This document shows positions 18,808 to 27,528 of a stretch of DNA of 64,000 nt, one piece after another (the stretch's first letter is position 1; the number at the start of each line of letters is the position of its first letter). This stretch comes from Cognatishimia activa (GTDB lineage Bacteria > Pseudomonadota > Alphaproteobacteria > Rhodobacterales > Rhodobacteraceae). Location: contig NZ_CP060010.1 of assembly GCF_017798205.1 (NCBI RefSeq), positions 1,178,001 through 1,242,000 on the forward strand. Reading direction: 5' to 3'. The translations under genes and the position numbers were made by a program. The notes beneath the pieces are model-generated. The model was not told where the DNA came from. It worked only from the letters and a program-made list of their open reading frames with translations, and did no database searches.

Positions 18808-18846
18808 GTTCCAAATAATGAAACTTAGTTTTAACTATTGAAAACT
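18808..18846. promoter_or_regulatory. Two tandem operator-like palindromes between the transporter operon and iclR
   Basis: Site 1 (18808-18824) is an imperfect 17-bp palindrome of form GTT-n-CA...TG-n-AAC. Site 2 (18827-18846) has perfect 6-bp arms AGTTTT/AAAACT around 8 nt. On the minus strand a possible promoter for the operon, TTTCAA - 17 nt - CATTAT (18838-18843 and 18815-18820), lies inside them. They are the natural binding sites for the adjacent IclR regulator (inference). Confidence 0.55.
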
Positions 18847-18918
18847 CTGCTATGGGTTAATAGGATTGTCAACAGGTTTTGCGCCCCTAAAAGGGTTCGA
18901 GACCGTGGAGGAGACAGA

Positions 18919-19698
18919 ATGAACAAGCCGGCAAATAAAGACGGTACGGTCGGTAAGGCCTTGGAAACACTGGACCTGGTGGCAGGTCTGGGGCGTCCGG
19001 CGCGCTTTACCGAACTCCTGAGTCTCAGCCCCCATCCCAAAGCAACGCTCTACCGATTCCTGCAGACGCTGACGAATCAAGGCATGCTGACTTATGACGA
19101 GGACCGGCAGACCTATAGCCTTGGTCTGCGTCTGGTCCGCATGGCACATGCCGCTTGGAAAAGCGCGTCTTTGGCACCAGTCGCCGAGCAAATTCTGGAC
19201 GAGTTGGCGCAAGAGTTGGGCGAAACCATCCACCTTGCTCAAATGGAAAACGGACAGGTTTTGTTCGTCGACAAACGCCGCGCCACCGCGCTGTTTGAGA
19301 CCCTCGCGCAAACCGGTCGCGTCGCGCCCGCCCATTGCACAGGGGTCGGCAAAGCCATTCTGGCCTTTATGACGCCAGAACGCCTAGAGCGCGCGCTCAG
19401 ACAACAGGCATTCGTGACGTTTACGCCTGCCTCGCACGCAAGCCGCGAAAGCCTTTTGGCCGAGTTCGACGAAATCCGCAGCGCCGGCGTCGCCTTTGAC
19501 CGTGAGGAACACGAAGAGGGCATCATCTCGATCGCCGCACCGATCCTTTTGCAGAACGGCAAGGTGGTTGGATCGGTCTCAATCGCAACATCAACCAGTC
19601 GCCGTTCGCTCAGCGATCTGGAAACTTTCAAACCCGCGCTCCTGCGGGCCACGCAACACATCGGAGAAGCTGCCACGGTCTGGCAGTTCCCGTCGTAA
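18919..19698 (+). CDS. IclR-family transcriptional regulator of the galactoside operon
   Basis: This 259-residue protein has an N-terminal winged HTH (residues about 10-70: [37 protein letters not shown]) and a C-terminal IclR effector domain ([37 protein letters not shown]). It is transcribed away from the transporter operon and shares its control region, a usual local-regulator layout. The ATG chosen has GGAGGAG just upstream. The 27 upstream open codons lack family similarity. Confidence 0.92.
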   Translation: MNKPANKDGTVGKALETLDLVAGLGRPARFTELLSLSPHPKATLYRFLQTLTNQGMLTYDEDRQTYSLGLRLVRMAHAAWKSASLAPVAEQILDELAQELGETIHLAQMENGQVLFVDKRRATALFETLAQTGRVAPAHCTGVGKAILAFMTPERLERALRQQAFVTFTPASHASRESLLAEFDEIRSAGVAFDREEHEEGIISIAAPILLQNGKVVGSVSIATSTSRRSLSDLETFKPALLRATQHIGEAATVWQFPS

Positions 19699-19721
19699 AC
19701 AGTAACAGGAGACAGGACAGC

Positions 19722-20783
19722 ATGTCAGGTGTCGCACTTTCCAATGTCATCAAGAAGTATGGCGAAACCCAGGTCATCCACGGCGTCGATCTGACGATTG
19801 AGGACGGCGAGTTCTGTGTCTTTGTCGGCCCGTCAGGCTGCGGCAAGTCCACATTGTTGCGCATGGTTGCGGGGCTTGAGGAGACCACCTCGGGTCAGAT
19901 CAATATTGGCGCGCGGGACGTCACCCACGCCGACCCCTCTGATCGCGGCGTGGCGATGGTGTTCCAGACTTATGCGCTTTATCCGCATATGTCGGTTGAG
20001 GAAAACATGGGCTTTGGCCTGCGCATGAACGGCGTGCCAAAGGACGAGATCAAAAAGAAGGTCGCCGAGGCCTCTGAAATTCTTCAACTTGATCAATATC
20101 TGAAACGCAAACCAAAGGCCCTATCGGGTGGGCAGCGCCAGCGCGTTGCCATCGGCCGCGCCATTGTCCGCGGCCCGGAGGTGTTCCTGTTTGACGAACC
20201 GCTCTCTAACCTTGATGCCGAACTCCGCGTCGACATGCGGGTTGAGATCGCGCGTCTGCACAAGGAAATCGGCGCGACCATGATCTATGTGACCCACGAT
20301 CAGGTCGAGGCGATGACTCTGGCCGACAAAATCGTCGTTCTGCGCGCCGGCCACATTGAGCAGGTCGGTGCACCGATGGACTTGTTCCGCGATCCCGACA
20401 ACAAGTTCGTCGCGGGCTTCATCGGCTCTCCGTCGATGAACTTCCTGAATGGCGTGGTCGAAGGCGGCAAAGTCCGCGTGCCCGCGTTGGACGGCGAAGT
20501 GTTTGAAACCTCGGTCGGCCTGCCCTCTGAAGGCAGCGAGGTTCTGGTCGGCCTGCGCCCGCAGCACCTGAGCGTCACTGAGGCGAAATCCTCGATCACT
20601 GTCGACATTTCCGAGCAGCTTGGCGGCGTCAGTTATGAATACCTGACCACCTCTACGGGCGAGCGCGTCGTTGTCGAAAGCAAAGAGGAAGAAGTTCTGA
20701 AGTCCGGCAGTACAGTTAAGGTCGCTTATAACCCTGAAAAAGTTATGTTTTTCGACGCCAAGACCGAGCTGCGCCTGCGCTGA
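19722..20783 (+). CDS. Sugar ABC transporter ATP-binding protein (UgpC/MalK/MsmX type)
   Basis: This 353-residue ATPase has Walker [10 protein letters not shown], signature [17 protein letters not shown] and Walker [13 protein letters not shown], then a C-terminal OB-fold (TOBE) regulatory domain. It lies 23 bases after iclR on the same strand. It very probably energises the permeases encoded on the other side of iclR, so the transporter is split around its regulator. Confidence 0.94.
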   Translation: MSGVALSNVIKKYGETQVIHGVDLTIEDGEFCVFVGPSGCGKSTLLRMVAGLEETTSGQINIGARDVTHADPSDRGVAMVFQTYALYPHMSVEENMGFGLRMNGVPKDEIKKKVAEASEILQLDQYLKRKPKALSGGQRQRVAIGRAIVRGPEVFLFDEPLSNLDAELRVDMRVEIARLHKEIGATMIYVTHDQVEAMTLADKIVVLRAGHIEQVGAPMDLFRDPDNKFVAGFIGSPSMNFLNGVVEGGKVRVPALDGEVFETSVGLPSEGSEVLVGLRPQHLSVTEAKSSITVDISEQLGGVSYEYLTTSTGERVVVESKEEEVLKSGSTVKVAYNPEKVMFFDAKTELRLR

Positions 20784-20949
20784 TCGCCCTAGGGTGGCAC
20801 GACCCTAAAAACCCTTGCAAAACACCAGATTTCCGTCATTTCATACCAGCGATTTAGACGGGGATATGGGCGCGCCTTCTTGAAACTGCCCTCGGCAATC
20901 CCCACTTTGTATACAAATGAATACTGAAAACTGTGGGGACAGTGCATAG

Positions 20950-21698
20950 ATGTTGCGGGGTTTTTAACGCCAGAATTCTTTCCGTTTACCGTGTCAATCG
21001 GGCTGTTCTTCGGCCTTCTGACCCTGGAATTGGTGTTCCTCATGCTGGGCGGCTCTTTGATGGGCGACGGCGGGGACGCGGATGTGTCGGTCCCTGACGG
21101 CTTTGAGGCGGATTTCGATGCGGATCTGGATTTTGACGTCGAAGCCGATCTGGCGGATCTCGACACAGATTTCGACGCGCTTGAAACAGATCTGGCGGAA
21201 ACTGAACTGGAAGCAACGGCGGGTAACTTTGGCGTGCTGGCCTGGCTCGGACTGGGCAATTTGCCCGCCGCAATCTGGCTCGCGTCCATGTTCCTGAGTT
21301 TCGGCGTCATCGGGGTCGGTGTCCAAATGGCCCTAAGCGAGACCCTTGGCCTGACGCTCAATGCCGCTTTGGCCGCGGTGCCGGCCTTTTTCGGGGCGCG
21401 CTGGTTTACCAAGACCTTTGGCACGCTGTTTGCGCGGGTCATTCCCAAAGTGGAAACCGAATCCGTGTCCGAACGCCACTTGGGCCGCCGCAAAGGCGTG
21501 GTCAGCCAAGGCACCGCCGCGCGCGGCCGCCCTGCCGAAGTGCGCGTGACTGATCGCCATGGCAACACGCAATACCTGCGCGCGGAACCCTTTCGAGATG
21601 ATGAGGTGATCACCCCCGGCACCGAAGTCATCGTGATGCGCCACCGTCGCGACGACGGCTATCGCATCGTTTCACTGGACACTTTTAACGACAAATAA
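20950..21698 (+). CDS. YqiJ-like membrane protein with C-terminal OB fold; start is unclear
   Basis: A YqiJ/NfeD-like protein. The continuous frame starts at GTG 20991 (235 residues): transmembrane segment, a strongly acidic Asp-rich stretch (residues about 25-75), two hydrophobic segments, then a C-terminal OB-fold domain. The codons just before the GTG also encode family-like sequence (FLTPEFFPFT), but the only ATG (20950, with GGGGAC about 10 bases upstream) is one base out of frame. Adding one base in the GGGGTTTTT run at 20957-20965 would join them. So either the gene uses GTG without a good ribosome-binding site, or there is a frameshift or sequencing error. The protein partners the flotillin 10 bases downstream. 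Confidence 0.7.
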
Positions 21699-21708
21699 TG
21701 GAGGCACT

Positions 21709-23382
21709 ATGCAAATCAGTTTCGGCTTTTTTCTAATCGCAGCTTTTCTCTTTTTCATCCTTTTCATCGGCCTCGTTCTGGCGCGGCTTTACAAACGCAC
21801 GACCCGAGAAATCAGCCTCGTGCGCACCGGCTCTGGCGGCAAGAAAATCATCATGGACGGCGGCGTCCTCGTGATCCCTCTGCTGCATGAAGTCAGCCCG
21901 GTAAACATGAAAACCCTGCGCCTTGAGGTGCAACGGAGCCACGATGGCGCGTTGATCACCAAAGACCGCATGCGGGTGGACGTTGGCGTGGAATTCTATG
22001 TCTCTGTGTCCCCAACCGATGAAGGCATCGCTCGCGCGGCCCAAACTCTTGGTGCTCGGACATTCGATGTCGGCCAGCTTCGCGAAATGATCGAAGGTAA
22101 GCTCATTGACGGCCTGCGTGCCGTGGCGGCTCAGATGACGATGGACCAGTTGCACGAAAACCGCGCGGACTTTGTGCAAGAGGTGCAGAACACTGTGTCC
22201 GAAGACCTCACCAAAAACGGTCTGTCTCTGGAATCCGTGTCCCTGACCGCGCTTGACCAAACCCCGTTTGAGGCGCTCGACGAAAATAACGCCTTTAACG
22301 CGGTCGGTATGCGCCGCTTGGCCGAAGTTATTGCTGCCTCGAAGAAAGAGCGGGCCGCGATTGATGCAGAGGCCGATGTCGCCGTACGCCGCGCCGCGAT
22401 GGAAGCAGAACGCGAGAAGTTTCAGATCATCCGCGACGAGGAAGAAGCGCGCATTCAGCAAGAAAAAGAGGTTGAAACCCTCAAAGCCGCCCAAGAGGCC
22501 GAAATTGCCCAGCGCCGCGAGGAATCCCAGCGCGAATCCGAGACCGCGCGGATCAAACGCGAAGAAGCCATCCGCGCCTCGGAAATCGCCCGCGAACGCA
22601 ATATTCGTGACGCGGAAATCACTAAGGACCGCGAGCTCGAGGTGGCCAACCAAGAGCGCCAGATCATCATCGCGCAAAAATCCGAGGAAGAGAGCCGCGC
22701 CCGTGCCTCCGCCGACCTCGCCCGCGCGGAATCTGCCAAAGCAGCCGAGGCGGTCACCACGGCCACAGAAGTTGCGCAGGCAGATCGTGTGAAACAGATC
22801 GCGATCATTGAAGCCGAACGCGAAGCCGAGCGCGAGGCCACCAAAGTGCGCTTGATGGCAACTGCACAGAAGGATGCCGCCGAAGACCGGGCTGCAGCCA
22901 ACCGCGAGGAGGCACAGGGTGATGCCGACGCGATCACCATCCGCTCTGAGGCGAAGAAAAGCGACATGCTGGCCGAGGCAGAGGGTCGTCGCGCGATCAC
23001 CGATGCTGAAAACGCGCTGTCAGATGCATTGATCAACATGAAGGTCGCGCTGGCACGTCTTGAAGCCATGCCGAAGGTTCTCGCCGAGGCCGTGAAGCCC
23101 GCTGAAAAGATCGACTCGATCCGCATTCATCATGTGTCGGGCCTCAATCAGGGTGGCGCTGGTGGTACCGGTGGTGGCGACGGCAAAGCGCCGATCAATC
23201 AGGCGCTGGATTCCATCATGGGCATGGCTGTTCAGATGCCTGCACTGAAAAAGCTCGGGGATGAGTTGGGACTGTCTATGGACGGCAGTATCTCGGAACT
23301 GCTGGATACGGATGACGCTGTCGAGACCCCAAGCGAAGAGGTGCCCGTGGTCCAAGACCCCGATGTGTCTGAGGAGGCATAG
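21709..23382 (+). CDS. Flotillin-family (SPFH/band 7) membrane scaffold protein, YqiK-like
   Basis: This 557-residue protein has an N-terminal membrane segment (FGFFLIAAFLFFILFIGLVLA), an SPFH domain (residues about 35-200) and a long charged Ala/Glu/Arg-rich coiled coil (about 220-450) rich in EAE and AARE repeats. A Gly-rich linker (GGAGGTGGGDG) precedes a short C-terminal tail. Bacterial flotillins assemble in functional membrane microdomains. GGAGG precedes the ATG. It is paired with the YqiJ-like protein, a conserved association. Confidence 0.92.
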   Translation: MQISFGFFLIAAFLFFILFIGLVLARLYKRTTREISLVRTGSGGKKIIMDGGVLVIPLLHEVSPVNMKTLRLEVQRSHDGALITKDRMRVDVGVEFYVSVSPTDEGIARAAQTLGARTFDVGQLREMIEGKLIDGLRAVAAQMTMDQLHENRADFVQEVQNTVSEDLTKNGLSLESVSLTALDQTPFEALDENNAFNAVGMRRLAEVIAASKKERAAIDAEADVAVRRAAMEAEREKFQIIRDEEEARIQQEKEVETLKAAQEAEIAQRREESQRESETARIKREEAIRASEIARERNIRDAEITKDRELEVANQERQIIIAQKSEEESRARASADLARAESAKAAEAVTTATEVAQADRVKQIAIIEAEREAEREATKVRLMATAQKDAAEDRAAANREEAQGDADAITIRSEAKKSDMLAEAEGRRAITDAENALSDALINMKVALARLEAMPKVLAEAVKPAEKIDSIRIHHVSGLNQGGAGGTGGGDGKAPINQALDSIMGMAVQMPALKKLGDELGLSMDGSISELLDTDDAVETPSEEVPVVQDPDVSEEA

Positions 23383-23407
23383 CGCCCCGCAGAAAACAGT
23401 CATAAAT

Positions 23408-23432
23408 GCCGCCAAATGAGGCGGCCTTTTCC
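23408..23432 (+). terminator. Terminator of the yqiJ-yqiK pair
   Basis: Perfect 6-bp stem GCCGCC/GGCGGC with a 6-nt loop, followed by CTTTTCCTTTT, 25 bases after the flotillin stop. Confidence 0.75.
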
Positions 23433-23548
23433 TTTTGTGCATAGGCGAACAGCGCCTCGCAGCAGCGCATGGTTTACCTATCTGAGTTCCTCGACTAGAC
23501 GTTGTGTAACGGCTTTCAGCCAGCCGCAGAGTCATTTGGTGGGAGGAT

Positions 23549-24160
23549 ATGATTTTGGCGAAACTCTTGGTGTACTACGCCCATCCGGGCCACAAATATT
23601 CCCACGCGAATAAGGCGATGGTCGAGGTCGCCAAAACGGTCGATGACATCACCTTCGTCGACCTTCTCGCCGAATATCCACGCCACACGATCAACGTGGA
23701 AAAAGAACAAGAGCGCCTGAGAGAGCACGACGTCATCCTCTTTCAATTCCCGCTGTTTTGGTATTCGACGCCGTCGATCATCAAAGAATGGCAGGATCTG
23801 GTGCTGGAGCATGGGTTTGCCTATGGGTCCGAAGGCACTGCATTAACCGGCAAGACCATGATGCTGGCGATCACGGCCGCTGGTCCGGTTGAGGCCTACA
23901 CCACCGAGGGCTACCAACACTTCCCGCTGCGCACATTCCTGACGCCGCTCGAACAGACAGCAAATCTGTGTCACATGACGTTCCCCGCGCCCTACGTGCT
24001 GCATAGTTCGCTGAAAGCGCAGAGCGATGGCGGAATTGCCGACCACGCGGCCGGCTATGGTCGGTTGCTGACCGCAATCCGCGACAACACCTACGACTTC
24101 GCTGCGACGATGGACAAAGACATCGTCACCCACGCCGACCTGCCGATCAAGGGAGCCTGA
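23549..24160 (+). CDS. KefF/KefG-like flavodoxin-fold NAD(P)H:quinone oxidoreductase
   Basis: This 203-residue flavodoxin-fold protein starts KLLVYYAHPGHKYSHAN and contains QFPLFWYSTPSIIKEWQDLVLEHGFAYG, both characteristic of the Kef ancillary reductases. In E. coli, KefF or KefG binds and activates the antiporter KefC or KefB, which protects against electrophiles. It lies 3 bases before a KefB-like gene, so the same pairing is likely. FMN is the expected cofactor. Confidence 0.88.
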   Translation: MILAKLLVYYAHPGHKYSHANKAMVEVAKTVDDITFVDLLAEYPRHTINVEKEQERLREHDVILFQFPLFWYSTPSIIKEWQDLVLEHGFAYGSEGTALTGKTMMLAITAAGPVEAYTTEGYQHFPLRTFLTPLEQTANLCHMTFPAPYVLHSSLKAQSDGGIADHAAGYGRLLTAIRDNTYDFAATMDKDIVTHADLPIKGA

Positions 24161-24163
24161 TCC

Positions 24164-26131
24164 ATGACCGACTTCCTCCTTCTCGCAACGATTTTCCTTG
24201 TGGCTGGCGTGATTGCTGTGCCGATTGCGTCCCGCCTCGGACTTGGGTCCGTTCTGGGTTACTTGATCGCCGGTATTGTGATCAGCCCCATTCTTGGCTG
24301 GCTGCATGTGGATGTGATTTCAATCCAGCATTTCGCAGAATTTGGCGTTGTCATGATGCTGTTCCTTGTTGGTTTGGAGCTGGAACCGAAGCTCTTGTGG
24401 GACATGCGAGCCAAGCTCTTGGGCCTTGGCGGATTGCAGGTCACAGGAACTGGAGCGGCTGTCATGGGCATCGCGATGCTCTTGGGGCAGCCTTGGTCGA
24501 TCTCTTTGGCGATCGGTTTGGTTTTTGCGTTGTCGTCTACTGCAATCGTTCTGCAGACCTTGAATGAAAAAGGCCTGATGAAGTCCTCGGGCGGGCAATC
24601 CAGCTTCTCTGTGCTTTTGTTCCAGGACATCGCTGTCATCCCAATGCTCGCTTTTATCCCGCTCTTGGCCATGCCAGAGCTGATGGATCTGGCAGGCGAT
24701 GCGGCGCATGGCGTGGACTCGCATGGCGCAGGTCATGGAGATGCCCATGGTGACGATCACGGAGACGGACATGGCAGCGGGCTGAGCCTCGTTGAGGGCC
24801 TGAATGGTTGGCAAACCGCCCTTGTGACGGTCGGCGCGATTGGCGCGGTTATTCTGGGTGGTGTTTATCTGACCCGCCCGATTTTCCGCTTTATCGCCAT
24901 GGCAGGGCTGCGCGAGCTGTTCACCGCGACTGCGCTATTGTTCGTTGTCGGAATCGCGCTTTTGATGTCTCTCGTCGGCGTGTCTGCTGCGCTGGGCACA
25001 TTCCTAGCGGGCGTCGTGCTTGCGAACTCGGAATATCGTCATGAACTCGAAAGTGACATCGATCCTTTCCGAGGCCTTCTGCTTGGCCTGTTCTTTATGA
25101 CCGTTGGCGCGGGCATTAACTTTGCGCTTCTATTTGAGAACTTTGGATCCATCATTGGCCTGACTGTTGGCTTGATCCTGCTGAAAATCGCGATCCTGCT
25201 GATCCTCGCGCGGATTTTCAAGCTGCGGGGTGGGGACAAATGGCTCTTTGGCTTAGGGCTGGCTCAGGCAGGTGAATTCGGCTTTGTGCTCTTGTCCTTC
25301 ACCGTGGCCAATCAAGTCATACCGACCTCGGTTGCCGACAATCTCTTGCTGATCGTCGCCCTGTCGATGTTGCTGACCCCCGGTCTCTTTATCCTCTACG
25401 AACGGGTCATCCTGCCGCGTTATGAAAAAGAGCAAGAAGAAGTAGCCGATGAGATCGACGAAAAAGGCGATATCATCATTGCAGGTCATGGGCGTTTCGG
25501 CGGCATGGTCAATCGTATGCTGCGGACGGCTGGATATACGCCAACGGTTCTGGATTATTCTGCCGAACAACTCGAAGCGCTGCGTCCATTTGGCTTGAAG
25601 GTGTTCTTTGGGGATGCCTCCCGCGCCGATCTGCTGCACGCCGCGGGTATTGAAGAAGCCAAACTTTTGGTGATCGCCATCGACAATAAAGAGCAGATCA
25701 CGCAGATGGTGCACTATGTGCATTCGACCTACCCACATGTGCATATCATCGCGCGGGCGATTGATCGCACGCATGTCTACGATCTCTATGCGGCTGGATG
25801 TCGGGATATCATTCGTGACGTCTTTGACAGCTCTGTGCGAGCCGGTCGGTCAGCCTTTGAGGCCATGGGCATGCACCCGTTTGATGCCGAAAAGGCCGCA
25901 CAAGAATTTGTGGTCGACGACCGCCGTCTCTTGGTGGAAATGGCTGAGGTCTATGATCCGAACATTCCAGCGCATCTGAACGAGCCGCTGGTCGCAAAAA
26001 CCAAAGAGATCATCGAAGAGATGGATGCCAAGATCTATGGCTCTGGCCATGCGTTCAATTCCCGTCTGGATCGCGGCTGGATGCCGCCGAACCTGAAAGA
26101 CGTGAAAGCCATCGAAGACGAAAACAGCTAA
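24164..26131 (+). CDS. CPA2-family K+/H+ antiporter, KefB/KefC-like, with His-rich loop
   Basis: This 655-residue protein has about 12 transmembrane segments in residues 1-415 with the GVVMMLFLVGLELEPKLLWD motif, then a TrkA-N (RCK) domain starting GDIIIAGHGRFGGMVNRML. Between hydrophobic segments near residues 160-230 is an inserted loop at 182-203 with six histidines spaced four or five residues apart and several Asp, resembling a metal-binding tract. The C-terminal tail runs to 655. It is coupled to the oxidoreductase upstream. Its 3' end is followed by a paired palindrome element. Confidence 0.92.
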   Translation: MTDFLLLATIFLVAGVIAVPIASRLGLGSVLGYLIAGIVISPILGWLHVDVISIQHFAEFGVVMMLFLVGLELEPKLLWDMRAKLLGLGGLQVTGTGAAVMGIAMLLGQPWSISLAIGLVFALSSTAIVLQTLNEKGLMKSSGGQSSFSVLLFQDIAVIPMLAFIPLLAMPELMDLAGDAAHGVDSHGAGHGDAHGDDHGDGHGSGLSLVEGLNGWQTALVTVGAIGAVILGGVYLTRPIFRFIAMAGLRELFTATALLFVVGIALLMSLVGVSAALGTFLAGVVLANSEYRHELESDIDPFRGLLLGLFFMTVGAGINFALLFENFGSIIGLTVGLILLKIAILLILARIFKLRGGDKWLFGLGLAQAGEFGFVLLSFTVANQVIPTSVADNLLLIVALSMLLTPGLFILYERVILPRYEKEQEEVADEIDEKGDIIIAGHGRFGGMVNRMLRTAGYTPTVLDYSAEQLEALRPFGLKVFFGDASRADLLHAAGIEEAKLLVIAIDNKEQITQMVHYVHSTYPHVHIIARAIDRTHVYDLYAAGCRDIIRDVFDSSVRAGRSAFEAMGMHPFDAEKAAQEFVVDDRRLLVEMAEVYDPNIPAHLNEPLVAKTKEIIEEMDAKIYGSGHAFNSRLDRGWMPPNLKDVKAIEDENS

Positions 26132-26138
26132 GAGGTCC

Positions 26139-26184
26139 CGATTTCTTTACAAGAAATCGACGTCGGAAACTTTCAAAGTTTCCG
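26139..26184. repeat. Paired-palindrome element, copy 1 (B-A order)
   Basis: Two 21-nt near-perfect palindromes separated by exactly 4 nt. Element B (26139-26159) has arms CGATTTCTT/AAGAAATCG. Element A (26164-26184) has arms CGGAAACTTT/AAAGTTTCCG. It lies 7 bases before the end of the convergent DUF4202 gene and probably serves as a bidirectional terminator. The same A and B units recur inverted at 52730-52775. Confidence 0.8.
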
Positions 26185-26190
26185 AGGCCT

Positions 26191-26751
26191 CTAGGCGAAG
26201 GCTGCGGCCAGATCTGTGGGCAGGTCAAATTCCGCGCGCACACGGGCGCGCGCCTCGTCTGACATTTTGCGCGCGGTTTTCTGCACGATGTCGAGAACCT
26301 TTTCGGCCGGATGCTTGGCCGCAAAGGGCGCGAAATACCAGGTCAGGAAGGTAAAACAGATCACATCCTCCAGCGCCTGTACCTGCGCGTCGCGTTTGAT
26401 GCCCTGCTTGCGCAGCATTTTCTGCACCTCTTCAACGTCTCCCGCCTCGTATCCGGCCTCAGTCATGAAGCCAGCCACGCGATCCGCGTGATGATCCGCC
26501 AGGTCCCGGCGCCATTTCAGATATCCGGCTTTTCCTTCAGGATAATCGGCGCGTTTCAAAATCCAACGTTCGACATGCTGTCCGCGTGCTGCGATTTGCA
26601 GTGTTTCCGACGCATCCGGAAACAGGCGCGCGCATTGTTCAGACATGCGTTGTCCATACAAAAGCGCCTCAGGCAGCCCTTCATCCAATCGCGGATCTTT
26701 TTCATTTGCCTCGTCGATATCTGCGAGAACCCGCGCGAGATTGGCCGCCAT
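26191..26751 (-). CDS. DUF4202 family protein
   Basis: This 186-residue protein matches the DUF4202 pattern: N-terminal LARVLADIDEANEKDPR, then LLYGQRMSEQCARLFPDASETLQIAARGQHVERW, YPEGKAGYLKWRRDLADHHADRVAGFM and QALEDVICFTFLTWYFAPFAAKH. The conserved His/Asp content (HHAD, QHVERW, LEDV) suggests an HD-like helical metal site, but no function is established. The ATG at 26751 has AGGAG upstream; the 59 upstream open codons lack family features. It diverges from RNase D. Confidence 0.8.
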   Translation of the reverse strand: MAANLARVLADIDEANEKDPRLDEGLPEALLYGQRMSEQCARLFPDASETLQIAARGQHVERWILKRADYPEGKAGYLKWRRDLADHHADRVAGFMTEAGYEAGDVEEVQKMLRKQGIKRDAQVQALEDVICFTFLTWYFAPFAAKHPAEKVLDIVQKTARKMSDEARARVRAEFDLPTDLAAAFA

Positions 26752-26916
26752 TTTGTGCTCCTGTCTGTGGTGTTCACATAAGTTAAACACAGTCGCCAGA
26801 CAGATTTTACCCCAAATATGCGAAATTCGGCGTGGATTTGCTGCTATCCCTGCAGCACCAATTGAATCCAAAGGACAGACCCCGTACATCGGGATCACCT
26901 GCAAACAGAGGCATTT

Positions 26917-27528
26917 ATGGCGAACCATCTATATCAGGGCGATCTGCCCGACGGGCTTGATCTGGGCAATATCGTTGCAATCGACTGCGAGACTATGGGT
27001 CTGAACCCCCATCGCGACCGCCTCTGTGTCGTGCAATTATCCGGCGGTGATGGCAACGCACATCTGGTGCAAATCGCCAAAGGCCAGACCGAAGCGCCAA
27101 ACCTGTGCAAGCTGCTTGAGGACCCTGACGTCCTGAAACTCTTTCACTTTGGTCGGTTTGATATCGCAGCGATGCTGAACGCATTTGGCGCCACCACCGC
27201 GCCGGTCTATTGCACCAAAATCGCCTCGAAACTCGTGCGCACTTATACAGATCGTCACGGGCTGAAGAACCTTTTGCAAGAGCTCCTGGGCGTGGACATC
27301 TCAAAGCTGCAGCAAATGAGCGACTGGGGTGCACCGGAGCTGACCGACGCGCAGCTGGATTACGCAGCTTCCGACGTTCTCTACCTGCATCAGCTGCGTG
27401 AAAAACTGAACGAACGCCTAGAGCGCGAAGGCCGCACAGAGCTGGCGCAATCCTGTTTTGATTTCTTGCCGACGCGTGCCAAGCTGGATCTGGCGGGCTG
27501 GCCGGAACAGGATATTTTCGCGCACTGA
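26917..27528 (+). CDS. rnd: Ribonuclease D-type DEDDy 3'-5' exonuclease
   Basis: This 203-residue protein contains the three exonuclease motifs: IDCETMGL (Asp-Glu), LKLFHFGRFDIAAM (Asp) and LDYAASDVLYLH (Tyr...Asp). It lacks the HRDC domains of E. coli RNase D (about 375 residues), so it is the short alphaproteobacterial form. It would trim structured RNA 3' ends in the cytoplasm. Its stop codon shares one base with the lptC start, so it may be translationally coupled to the LPS export genes. Confidence 0.88.
   Translation: MANHLYQGDLPDGLDLGNIVAIDCETMGLNPHRDRLCVVQLSGGDGNAHLVQIAKGQTEAPNLCKLLEDPDVLKLFHFGRFDIAAMLNAFGATTAPVYCTKIASKLVRTYTDRHGLKNLLQELLGVDISKLQQMSDWGAPELTDAQLDYAASDVLYLHQLREKLNERLEREGRTELAQSCFDFLPTRAKLDLAGWPEQDIFAH

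Noticed and set aside
20790-20807. TAGGGT/ACCCTA hairpin after the sugar ABC ATPase gene as a terminator
   Set aside because: Short stem followed by A-run on the plus strand and no T-run on either exit side.
20789-21631. A Ser/Arg-rich 280-codon frame antisense to the yqiJ-like gene
   Set aside because: Composition is the mirror of Asp/Glu/Ala-rich codons; the plus-strand frame shows membrane and OB-fold features.
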